Source: Pararge aegeria (taxonomy: Eukaryota > Arthropoda > Insecta > Lepidoptera > Nymphalidae). From it: DNA of 64,000 nucleotides. The notes under the pieces are model-generated. The model saw only the letters and a list, made by a program, of their open reading frames with translations, did no database searches and had not been told where the DNA came from. Shown here piece by piece: positions 48,701 to 58,773 of this stretch (its first letter is position 1; each line of letters begins with the position of its first letter). The stretch lies in the NCBI RefSeq assembly GCF_905163445.1, contig NC_053195.1, forward strand, positions 9,910,501 to 9,974,500. Reading direction: 5' to 3'. The translations under genes and the position numbers were made by a program.

Positions 48701-49999
48701 ACCACTGGACCAACGAGGCAGCTATAAATCGAAAACTAATTTCTCTATAACTACTTATACATTTAAGTTTGCGTCTCACTGACCGCTCCAAAAATAAAAA
48801 CCTCTAGATAGAGGTAAGTATTTAAAAGTTACACCCTATTGTTCGCTTATGAGCACTTAAAGTGAACATTGTAATATGTAATATGACTAGATATATGTAG
48901 TTATGTCGCAGTTTCATTGTTCTAGCTGTTTTGGCTCTCGCCTCTGACTACATTCCTTGTTTGTCGAAAATAATGATTTTTAACGGCATCTCTTTAAATA
49001 AGCATGGGCAGGTCGAGTAAGGCTCCTTTTATGAATTAATTACCTGTTTTTCTTCTAAGTAGGTACTAGTCGTACCTAAGTTGGTAGGGTACTATTAAAG
49101 TTAGAAATACGCTATCTTTTTTTTAACCACTACAATTTAGCCCTTGGCTCTAATCTCAACTGGTAAGTGATGATGCAGTCTAAAATGGTAGCGGGCTAAC
49201 CTGTTATATTAAACCCATATCCCTATTGAGTTTCTTAAACGCATTGTAGCGGAACGCTAAATCGATTTGCGGTATGTCCCTGACTAGTCACGGCCAACAG
49301 ACAAGACCATAGAAAATTATGAAATTAAAAATTTCCAAAATGCCCCTGCCGAGAATCGAACCCGTTACCTCCCAAGCATAAGACCATATGCAATGCTCGC
49401 CGCTGAGCCAGGGAGGTAGACAAAATGCGTTTCTCTTTTACTATACCATTATGTTTTAAATCAAAGGGTGCAGAATTATTGCCGATGTGATAAATAAGAA
49501 AAAGATTTCTCGAAAGTCACTGACCAGTATTCCGCTATCAAATATTCAAATTAATAACTCAAATGGCACGTGACACTATAGCTACGTCTCGTCTCTTAGG
49601 ATCTTAACCCACAACGCTGCTCCAAAGCCGGTTATTCGGCTAAGTAACGTTTATGCACTCTTAAAATTCTAATCAATACCAAGTTGCCAGTTGGGTCGAC
49701 GTTGTCTAACCAGCACAATTGCAACGGACGGATTTGGCATCCATACTTACCTCCATACTACCCTCTCATACATATAAGTATACTTATTAAAGCTTAACTA
49801 TTTACAGTTGACAAAATCAGCAACAGCAGCGGCGACCGTCGATAGGCTGACTGACACAAGCAAATACACCGGCTCCCATAAACAACGGTTCGATGAGACT
49901 GGTAAAGGGAAAGGGATAGCTGGCAGGAAGGACCTCGTCGACGGTTCGGGCTACGTCTCAGGCTACCAGCACAAAGACTCGTACAACAAGTCTCATTAG
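45783..49999 (+). CDS. TPPP: TPPP/p25-alpha (ringmaker-type) tubulin-polymerisation-promoting protein
   Basis: Three coding exons, 45783-45917, 47849-48130 and 49808-49999 (TAG), all phase 0, give 202 residues. The first holds an acidic, disordered N-terminus ('MSDELAQTVEEVTQEVKDVK'); the acceptor 11 bases upstream shows that a non-coding exon precedes it. Residues about 46-139 are the EF-hand-like p25-alpha core ('FKMFSKFGD', 'KVIDGKKITTTDTAIHFKKL'). The last exon has the diagnostic tail 'SHKQRFDETGKGKGIAGRKD' followed by 'DGSGYVSGYQHKDSYNKSH', including the GxGxGxxGR-like motif. TPPP proteins bind and bundle microtubules; the fly homologue acts in axon growth and oligomerises through this domain. 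Length fits insect homologues. Start choice is firm because it is the only ATG in the exon in frame. Confidence 0.93.
46470..46580 (+). repeat. SINE fragment (family A), TPPP intron
   Basis: 'ttcgcacttggccagcgggt', 'cagccctaacccttctgaac' and 'gtgccctgtagtggatcggt'; only the 3' half is present. Confidence 0.7.
46985..47120 (-). repeat. tRNA-headed SINE (family C), TPPP intron
   Basis: Plus strand 'gctgggaatcgaacctggga' and 'ctgagcttaccgctgcgcca' form a tRNA-like head in minus orientation; 'gcaggaggcaaaaatgttat' follows. The following module is shared with about 63490-63570. Confidence 0.6.
47560..47800 (-). repeat. SINE (family A), TPPP intron
   Basis: 'ggagaactctcaggcgtgta', 'ggtttcctcaccaagtttta' and tRNA-like head 'atcgaacccctggaaaaata' to 'ttttgctatcgacgctgt'. 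It ends about 50 bases before the exon at 47849. Confidence 0.75.
48625..48722 (-). repeat. tRNA-like SINE, TPPP intron
   Basis: 'ccaggggattgaacccagga' and 'gttcaccactggaccaacga' read on the minus strand as a tRNA-like head with B-box. Confidence 0.55.
49155..49425 (-). repeat. tRNA-headed SINE (family E), TPPP intron
   Basis: 'ggtaagtgatgatgcagtct' marks the 3' end and 'tgccgagaatcgaacccgtt' to 'cgccgctgagccagggaggt' the tRNA-like head on the minus strand. Relatives of its 3' part lie at about 62.3 and 62.7 kb. Confidence 0.7.
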
Positions 50000-50201
50000 C
50001 CTTAGTTTTGCCATCCTATTTACATTGTCTTACTCTTCGATCAAAAATGTATCCAGTAAGATATGCAGTCCCATACAAAGTTTAGCAGAACAATCGTCCC
50101 GTTTTTGTTTTTTTTTTTATCGATGTTTATCAAATTAATTATAACTTAGAAGCAGGCATTACTTTGCGGAAATCCATAATATATTATGCAAATTAAGCTT
50201 A

Positions 50202-50459
50202 TTTTGCTATACTTCGCGAACAGCAGGAGAATTTGTATGGTGTAATTTATAATTTCTTCTATCCGTATACTCCACACCAAACAGATCCTCGGCAATGTAC
50301 TTTTTACGCACGTTTAGCTCCGAAACTGGAGCATCCTCAGGAGATGTTGACTTTACAATGAATAACTGTTAAGTCAAAATTGTGACTTTGTTTGGACCAA
50401 TGGATTGAAGAAATTATAAATTACACCATAATGATTCTTCTACTGATCGCGGAGTATAA
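50202..50459. mobile_element. MITE-like element with about 54-bp inverted ends
   Basis: The left end ('gctatacttcgcg' ... 'ggtgtaatttataatttctt') and the right end (inverted 'gttatactccgcg' ... same inner 20 bases) match over about 54 bp, with the inner 22 bases identical. 'caaattaagctta' stands on both sides (50189-50201 and 50460-50472). There is no coding sequence. The flanking repeat is longer than the 2-9 bp duplications of most cut-and-paste elements. Confidence 0.8.
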
Positions 50460-50529
50460 CAAATTAAGCTTAATTTTCGTAACACATTAGATTTTTTACT
50501 TGCAACATATACTTACTATAATATAACCA

Positions 50530-50760
50530 TGTCAAGCCATTACCAGTCTACTGCAGGGCACGGGTCTACTGCTACATTAAAGAAGGATTGATTGACGCAG
50601 TAGTCGACCACGCTGGCCGAGTGCGGATGTACACTTCACACGCTGTTGAGAACATTATTAAGAAATTTCAGGCATGCAAATTACCTCACAACGTTACCCA
50701 TTACCGTTAATAGCTTAAATTGGACACGCACATAACTAAAAAAATGAAAGCTCTTAATAC
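50530..50760 (-). repeat. SINE (family A)
   Basis: 'cagtctactgcagggcacgg', 'gtagtcgaccacgctggccg' and 'tttcaggcatgcaaattacc'; minus orientation, head degenerate. Confidence 0.75.
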
Positions 50761-52094
50761 TAATAGTTGCATACCTGAATTCTTATTATTCACAGACACC
50801 TATCAGCACATCTAGTATACTATTGGTCGAAGGTCTATCGTGGATGTTCTGTTGTTGTATTCATACGTTTGAAAATCACGTGTCGAAAAAGACACTACAT
50901 CTTTATGTTGTGCCTACGCTATCAATACTGAGACCATACAGAGTGTTTTCGGTTATTTTGTAGTTAAAACGAGATAATGACAAAAGCGCATAAGTATGGC
51001 TATGCCTGATGGACTCCTATTCAAAAAGAAGTTATTATTTTAGGTGTCACGTAAAGAGGGTTCTACCCAACTATTTTACTCAAGTTTTGTACAGATTTAT
51101 TGTGTGTTCGTAAACACTATCGAACACCACAAGAAAATTAAAAAAAAAACAGATATAAATTTAAAATTAAATAGGCGTGAGTAATCCCAGCAACATCACG
51201 TTTTGCACCTTGTGTGTTGTGCGATGCGATTAATGTTAGTTGCAAACCTGTGTGTTGCTGTCTTTACCAAAGTACAATCTTCTATGATTTACCTACATCT
51301 AATTAAGTGTTTAATGGGCTAGCATATGCGCGCCGCGAGATTTATGTCAACACATTCCTCATGCATATCTCTATAGAAAAAAATCGAGTAACAGGTGGAG
51401 GCTATAACTAGTGGCGCGCATTCCAGCCATACTGGAAAAAGCTAGAATTGAGGACGGAACCAACAATAGTAAAATTATAATTATTTGCTAGTAAGTTCTT
51501 TTTATGTGACACGTACACTAAGCTCGCCGGATACATCAGGTTTTCAGTGTTTTCACTATGATAGAAGAAAATTCTAAAGAAACCTTCTGCTAGGTAGTAA
51601 TAATATGTTAGAAAATGAAAATTAAGCAATCCGACAGGCGGCCATACGACGTAACATGTGTCTTTTCATGTCATGTGTCTTTTGAGGTTAATCATGCCTT
51701 GACTTGACTATCCCTAACATCAAATTTGTTATGTAGGTGTGCTTGCTAATCTAAGCATACAATCGGTCCTATTTACTTGCTCTACCTCAAACTATCTTGT
51801 AGATTGTACGGTAAACTAGAACAATAACCTACAATGCTCCTTGTTTTATTTTTATTACTTACCTGTTTTTATTAAACGAATAACCAATGTTTTATTGCAG
51901 TAACATTCCGTTTGACGTAATCGCCTATATTATAATATAATATATCTTTATATTATTTAGATCTTAAGACAGTAGTATCGATATGTTTATACTTCGTCTT
52001 TTAATATCTAGTCGTGAGTAGCTTAGATTCAATTAAAATGTTAAGTTGTAAATCACCTGTGTGAGGCAACACTTTATAACCTGTAATGAATAGC

Positions 52095-52224
52095 CTGCTG
52101 GACTAATTCTGCACTAAAGGCCTCTCCCAACTGGAGTGTTTTGCCCATAATCGTATGGTGACCGCAGAAGATGGTAGTAATAGAACAGAGGACACTGCTG
52201 TCTGTTCTCCGTTATATTCCCTTA
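52095..52224 (+). repeat. interspersed repeat (family D), interrupted
   Basis: 'aaaggcctctcccaactgga', 'ttttgcccataatcgtatgg' and 'tctccgttatattcccttag', after which the usual 'tcgcctcgtacga' is replaced by unrelated GC-rich sequence. Confidence 0.7.
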
Positions 52225-52470
52225 GTGCCCGCTCACGCAGAATCGGACGGTGCTCTTCTTTTCACACAGACCTCCGGCGCGCGTACGATTGGAACTGACC
52301 GGAGCGAACAAGCTTTGTTTCACATAGACCGGCTGGAAGAGCACTGTTCAAGCGGACGCGCTCGGAGCCGGGCGGAAGCGCGGCGTCATCAGAAATCATA
52401 CGTAGCCGGTCGGCTCCTTTTATTTTTTCACACTAACCGCGTAAGGTTTGCTCTCCGGCATTCTCAATAA
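52225..52470. other. GC-rich block of unknown type
   Basis: Abruptly GC-rich for the region, starting exactly where the family D repeat breaks off. It contains a short inverted pair 'gtgctcttc'/'gaagagcac' and recurring 'ttttcacac' phrases. It carries part of a 99-codon open frame without recognisable domains. Probably another insertion. Confidence 0.35.
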
Positions 52471-52969
52471 CAAAAGTGGTGATATGTAAAAATAAACCTT
52501 ATTCCAACTATCCAACACTTAATTTTAATCGCTATCAAAATCTGCTGAGTGGGATACAGTTAATTTTCCTAACGCACATATAACGATGGTAATCGAATTG
52601 ATCCCACAACGATGCTCCTCATGCAAATGTTTGTCCGAGTCCTAGAAGCCCAACAAGATGGATACTAGTACTACTACTACTAGTATTCTAAGCAAAATTA
52701 TCATCTCTTTCACAATGTTCCTTACAGAAAACGACGGCACTACTACCTAAATACCTACCACATTATTCCGCTGCGCCCATGGTCACTGGTTACACGTGAA
52801 AAAGCACTTTAATTTGATTAAGAGTTCAATATCGGCGTAAGCATCTCAAAGTACAACGTAGCCTAACAATGTTAAAGTTTTCACTAAGTTGGTAGGGGAC
52901 ACTGAGGGTTTCGCCCTGTGGAGTTTAATTGTTCTGAAATGTCGCCAATTCTGTTCCCCATAAATCTCT

Positions 52970-53090
52970 ATTAACTAAACTAAATTGACAGGAAGAATAT
53001 GGTGCTATTCTTTTCACTGCAAACATTGAGAAAAGGAGATCCCAACTTTTAGACCTGTCATCTTAGTTTAGAGATTTTGTATGTTTAAGG
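52970..53090. mobile_element. small inverted-repeat element
   Basis: 'taactaaactaaattgacagg' at the left is matched imperfectly by the inverse of 'cctgtcatcttagtttagag' at the right. The termini resemble those of the element at 54120-54200, indicating a family. Confidence 0.55.
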
Positions 53091-53307
53091 GAATTGGCAC
53101 CATTGCCTCCACACTAGTAACTATTGAGGTTTCAAATAACTACATTCAATTCTACCCTTATATTTAAAAAAAGGTGACTTTTTGATTTCATGCTAATACT
53201 GAGTCTCAGGCTTTGCCTGTAATTGCAAAAGGAGTACGTTCACTTTTATCAAATGTAAGCTTGCCTTTTTGATGATCAGGCAGAATTATACTTTAACTAA
53301 AAACATG

Positions 53308-53418
53308 AATTTTATAAATTTAAAATGCATATAAATATTTTGCGAGAGTTGCAAGAGTCGCATGCTCAAATCCTCTCGGTTCCGAAAATTTTTATATGCA
53401 TTTCAAATTTATAAAATT
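53308..53418. repeat. imperfect 34-bp inverted repeat (long hairpin)
   Basis: 53308-53341 and 53385-53418 are inverted copies with two mismatches. The 43-base loop is GC-richer ('gcgagagttgcaagagtcgc'). It could be a MITE or a hairpin transcript. Confidence 0.8.
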
Positions 53419-54140
53419 GATAATTCCTCCAAGTGTAGGTAAAAACACTAATAGAAAAAAAAATTATAAAAATATAAAAAACATGAATAACTTAAGCATG
53501 AACTTTGGTAACAAAACATCTACTATACAAATAAATACCTAATAAGTTGGGTCATAAAAATTTTACTGTTAACTTGATGTATATATAATAATAACCTTCT
53601 GACAGTAGCAAACGAGCGATTATCATCTGGATACAAAAGTGACTGAATGTTCAATCGATGATAATCATGTTCGGTTTAAGAACGGTCGGTTGGCAAGAAC
53701 CCGCAAAAAAGCTCCGCAATGGGTGCAAAACTTTCAGTGTTACCAACACGGCTAAAAGAAACAACGTACAAAGTAATAAGTACTGAAACAGAAACACAAA
53801 ACTTATCAGTAATTTGTACCTAATGTTATAAGCTAAGTTTGTCAAATAAATCAAACATATAAGAATAGAGAATTAATTATTACGACACCTTACAAAATAT
53901 TTAATTTTATAAGAAATAATGTAACTTTTAAATTATTTCATTAATAAAATTCTTTAAATAACCTTGTGTTTTACTTAACATCAATACATAACTGTACATT
54001 TGATACCCATATTAGGGGAACAAAAAAACTGTTCAATTTTGGCTAATAGTCTATCTTCTATGATTACACTATACCTAATTGTGCGTCTTAAGCGCCAATT
54101 CTTTTATATCTACATAAACCTCCCAATTCACTAAACTGAA

Positions 54141-54180
54141 TTGACAGGTCTAAAAGTAGCACTACTTTTCGACCTGTCAA
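54141..54180. repeat. 19-bp inverted repeat with one mismatch
   Basis: 'ttgacaggtctaaaagtag' at 54141-54159, 2-base spacer, inverse at 54162-54180. The terminus matches the 52970-53090 element ('aattgacagg'), so this is probably a shrunken or fold-back member of that family. Confidence 0.8.
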
Positions 54181-57100
54181 CGTAGTAAGCTTATTTTTTG
54201 AGTACCTACCTACAACAGAATTGACAAAATTGTCTTCATCCACGTTCAAACCACTATTAGGTTAAAATCGATTTGGGTGCTCTTAACCGATGGTTGAAAC
54301 ACATCCAACGAAAAAAACTTAAATACAATTTACCAATGGTAGGAATGTAATAAACACTTTCCATTAAAATAAAACACGGGGTAACTAAAGCCATAATTTT
54401 ATTGCTTCGAACATCTATAAATAACGGTGAAATAAAATAAAATTTTAAATGTAGGTACCTTTATTTGACTTAAACCTAATTATATGTGTAAGGCTGTAAC
54501 AAATTTTGAAACACGATAAGTCACGAGTACGAATTAATAACACAATTAGTAATATTATAGAACCTTAAAATATTATTTTAACGAACATCGTCGAAATTAA
54601 TGTTTGTCGTAAGAAATTATAGTCAAGAATCAAAAGCGTGTAATGAATGAAGCAAACGTGCCAAAAATCGGTTTCATCGGGTCGATTTGTACACGACAGC
54701 AGAAAAATCAATTTTCTAAATTCCTTTGCGAACATCGACGACTGTACATATTTTTTCACTCTCTTACAAAGGTTCTGTCTGCCCCTGAGTTTTGACACCT
54801 TGCTCATCTTACAAATGGCTCTAATATAGGCAATTTCAATGTCCAAGAAGTCCTTACAATAAAATGTATAATTCAGTTATCTCCGGTAAATAATATTTAA
54901 AGAATTTTAAAGTTATTCGTAGACTAGAATAAATAATATTGATAAAAGTTCAAAACCTTTAAGTTTTTTGATCTACTAGTAATGGCCGATGCAGACGGTC
55001 TTTATTTGCAATGCAATTTTATAATTCATTTTTGTAACTGGGGTCTTACCGCCATCGCTTATAACAGTATTATCCTAACATGACAGTTTATTTCACATAC
55101 CTTAACATCCTAAAAAACAAGGATTCTGGAACAAAACGATGACACTACAATAATATTAGGTAGGTCTCAAAGTTATGGTTATGGTTTACACAAATAATAA
55201 CGAGAAGATATAAAAAAATTGCAGACAGGGCCTCTACTATCTCTAAGAGAAGTATTATTTTAATATTAATGATGCTTTGTTCCATAATTTAAATTTTAAA
55301 CGTTAGACCAGCAGTGGGGTTCCTTTCATGCATTCACAAAACCACTGCCTACCTTAGATTGATGTACCTATGACTCTTATAGAAGAGAGATTTTCCTTTG
55401 CATGCCTGCCCCGGTCAAAAACTCTGGGCATGCTACTACTACTGCTTTGACGGTTTTCCAAATAAACTGTAATATTAAAATAATATACTGTTTTAGCGAT
55501 TGTAGCAAGTTCGATAAAGTTTTGTATAGTTGCAGTTGTCATAAATGCTGCTCGGTTAGTTGCGGGACCTAGAGTCATGGACTGACATATTTTTTGCGAT
55601 GCCAATTGCGTATTAGAAAAAAATACAAGTACGCGCCATAGTCCAACATGACACAATATAATATTATTATAATAAAAAAAGATATAGTGTATAGAAATTA
55701 AACGCATACACTCCATTTTTTCTAACATGTCTGATAACGTAAGTGTGTGGGTGTGGTAAAATTAATAAAAACAAACGAAATGAAAAGAGATTTTCTTTAT
55801 GTAAGTGTGCTTTTATTATTTTCTTAATATGTAATTTAAAATAATATTGTTTGCATTTTAAGACTGGTAAGAAAAAATAGACTTTTAGCTCTTTGAATGG
55901 TTTCAAATATTTTTAGTTACAAATCATGTGTCGAATTGTACTCGTATGTTATACAAAGTTATGATATCAATATTTTGTGTCCATAAGGATTTTTGTGACA
56001 CGCCTAAATTTGTATTGCCTAAGTTTTCTAGATTTTTTTAAGTCGGAATTTCATCCGGTATTCTGTTCGGAAGAATTTCGCCTTTACCCTGTTTAAAACT
56101 AAATTAATCTCATTTGAAAGGTATTTTATTATAAATTCCGCAAGTCATGATTTTATGCTTTAAAGATACATATTATGATATTGAAAATAACACTGGTCTA
56201 CAAAATTTTATGACAAGAACGTTGATAGCTATTTTAAAGCGGCAACGAATTAATTTGTATTAAATCAGGTCAAATTTTTTGTGTTACCGTTAGTATAGTT
56301 TTATCTTTTTAAGTATTTTGTTTGTATGAATTATTGTTTTGTTTTGTGTTTGTCAAATAACATGATTCTGATATAGTTCGAGTAAAAATTTACCCTGTCA
56401 AGTTTAGTAAAATTTTTATTCAACGCAGGAATATTCAACCTTCAATAAAGAAAAACTTTGCTGATATATTAACTTTCCTGTAGGGAAACCAGACAAAATG
56501 TGGACTCCTCATAAAAGTTTTGTAGGATGATTTTTTATTCCGTCGATTTTTATTTATTTATATAGAACCGACAGGCCAAATATTATATCACAATAAATCT
56601 ATTTGTATCTAGAATCACTCACTATTATGTACACACTTTTTATGTAATCTATAAATAAGAATTAATCAAAAATGCCCTCCATGGGCCTATGTGAATAAAT
56701 AATTCTACTATACTAATACTCAGTTTAATGTTACATACAATAAGTTAAAATAAGTTGAAGCTGTTGACCAGTGTTATTTGAAATACTAACATATACTTGA
56801 AATAATTATTAGGTTTATATATTATATCATCAAATTTGTTAACTTAGCTCTTAAATCTAACTTTGACATACATTCTAAGGAAAATTTGGATAGCACCTAT
56901 TTCTGGTGGCTTTCTACCGTCGCGTGGCTTAAAGCATAGTAATATTTTAACATCGTTGCGGAATTATGGGGAAGTCAAGAATTAATATAAATCTCACATA
57001 AAAAAAAAAAACAAACGATGAAATGTATGGTAGTATACCTCCTCAACGGCGAAAAGTACTAATGAGAGAAAAAAATTAAAAAACGTTTATTAATATTAAT

Positions 57101-57911
57101 CTATTTGACAATAAATTTAATTTCTTTCGGTATCGACACTAGTTATGCCTGTATCGCGGATGCTTATACAACGTGTAAATGAAAACCGAAATAATAACAG
57201 GATTTAGAGGTACATTACTAAGAGTTATCTTTGAAACCGAAAACCTAAAAGTTATTGAGTAACTGTTAGAGTTTTTACTGAAAGAAATCAGATACAGCCT
57301 TAACCTCACATGCAAAATTAAAATCATGTGCCTCGTGTCACTTTATTAGGTAGGCGTCGTATAGCGTAGATACTATCGGTCGGCGCGTGTCGGCCTTATA
57401 TCTTCAATAGGGTTGTCATAAGTAAACACTTAGAATGTTTTGAATTCATTCGTATGGAATAATAAAGAAGCTTCTTTCGTTTTAATATTTTTACAGGGTG
57501 ATTCCTTATGAAATATACTTTGCCTCCTTCAATATTATTTTGTAATTTTGTTACACGCTGTATATGTGATTACTTTTCGCTCAATTACAGGAGTTTTCAC
57601 AATTGTTTAATTAAAAAATAACCGTGCACAGCTGATCAAAAACATGCTGCAAGCAAATTGCTTTTTTCACAAGTAGTTTTTGTCATTGGTTGAACACAGA
57701 GGAATTTTATTAATAAAAACTTGGGCCTTGTTTACTTTCAAAGTTAAATTAAAAAGATATGTCACTCAACCTGATTCTACTAATACATTAGGCCTTTTTC
57801 ATTATATTCAATGAATGAAGCCCCATATAACTTAAGCTCGTTACAGACTATCTTTTTCGACGTCTCGCTGAAAATTCAAAATTCATTCATATCAAGTAGG
57901 CCTACTTTTTA

Positions 57912-58460
57912 GACTGCCGATTAGCGCAGTGGGCAGCGACCCTGCTTTCTGAGTCCAAGGCTGTGGGTTCGATTACCACAACTGGTAAATTTTTTTGTTA
58001 TTGTTGTTATTTATCTTAATATATATAAATCTCCTGTCACGATGTTTGTCCGCGATGGACTCCTAAACTACTTAACCGATTTAGAATTAAATTGGCACAC
58101 CGTGAGCAGTCTGGTCCAACTTAAGAGATAGGATAGCTTAGATCTTTAATTATAGTCGCAATTTTATTTTATTGCAAATTATTTGTCTATAATTAATTGA
58201 CAGTCACATGTTACATCGCTAAGCCTTAATTAGCGTATATATATATACATACTACTATAACCATTTAAGGCTTAGCTAAGGCTTAGCGATACTGAATACT
58301 TTAAAAACAAAATCAAACGCAGACGAAGTCGCGGGCAACAGCTAGTATATATATATTTTATAAAAATATTCATCACTCATCTTAGTACCCATAACACATG
58401 CTACGTTTACTTTGGGGCTAGATGGCGCTGTGTGAATTGTCGTAGTATATTTATTTATAA
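57912..58460 (+). mobile_element. family B SINE split by a retroelement fragment
   Basis: Head at 57912-57990 ('cgattagcgcagtgggcagc', 'gtccaaggctgtgggttcga') and tail at 58355-58460 ('catcactcatcttagtaccc', 'ttactttggggctagatggc') are the two ends of one family B SINE. Between them, at about 58000-58350, is unrelated sequence starting 'aatctcctgtcacgatgttt' and ending 'gaagtcgcgggcaacagcta', the inverse of the LINE-tail signature at 32153. The inner piece therefore inserted after the SINE. Confidence 0.75.
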
Positions 58461-58715
58461 TTTATTACGTCAAGTCTGCCTATTTGTAGTGAGTCTTCCA
58501 CCGGTTCCATACAATCAAATAATTAAATGGAACTTATATATTTCACAACTCTAGCATGCACAATTTATACCTCACCACTCAGAAGGTTGTCCTTTATATA
58601 ATATAAGGATAAACTTCTCGATAGTACCACGTTCAGTGGTGGTTCCAGTTGAATGTCCAGCATATCCAGCAAACAGCGTATTAAAATGACTACTATACGC
58701 CGAAATTGACTACTA

Positions 58716-58773
58716 TACGATGTAAATAGAAAATCACCATGCATATGCATGGTGATTTTCTATTTACATCGTA
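58716..58773. repeat. 58-bp perfect palindrome, no spacer
   Basis: 29 bases (58716-58744) followed directly by their exact reverse complement (58745-58773); the centre is 'catgcatatgcatg'. The phrase 'gactactatacg' preceding the left arm is itself tandemly repeated just upstream. Confidence 0.95.

Noticed and set aside
54565..54846. 93-codon minus-strand frame with a basic stretch
   Set aside because: No homology recognised; the opposite strand is open as well over much of it, as happens in stop-poor repeats.
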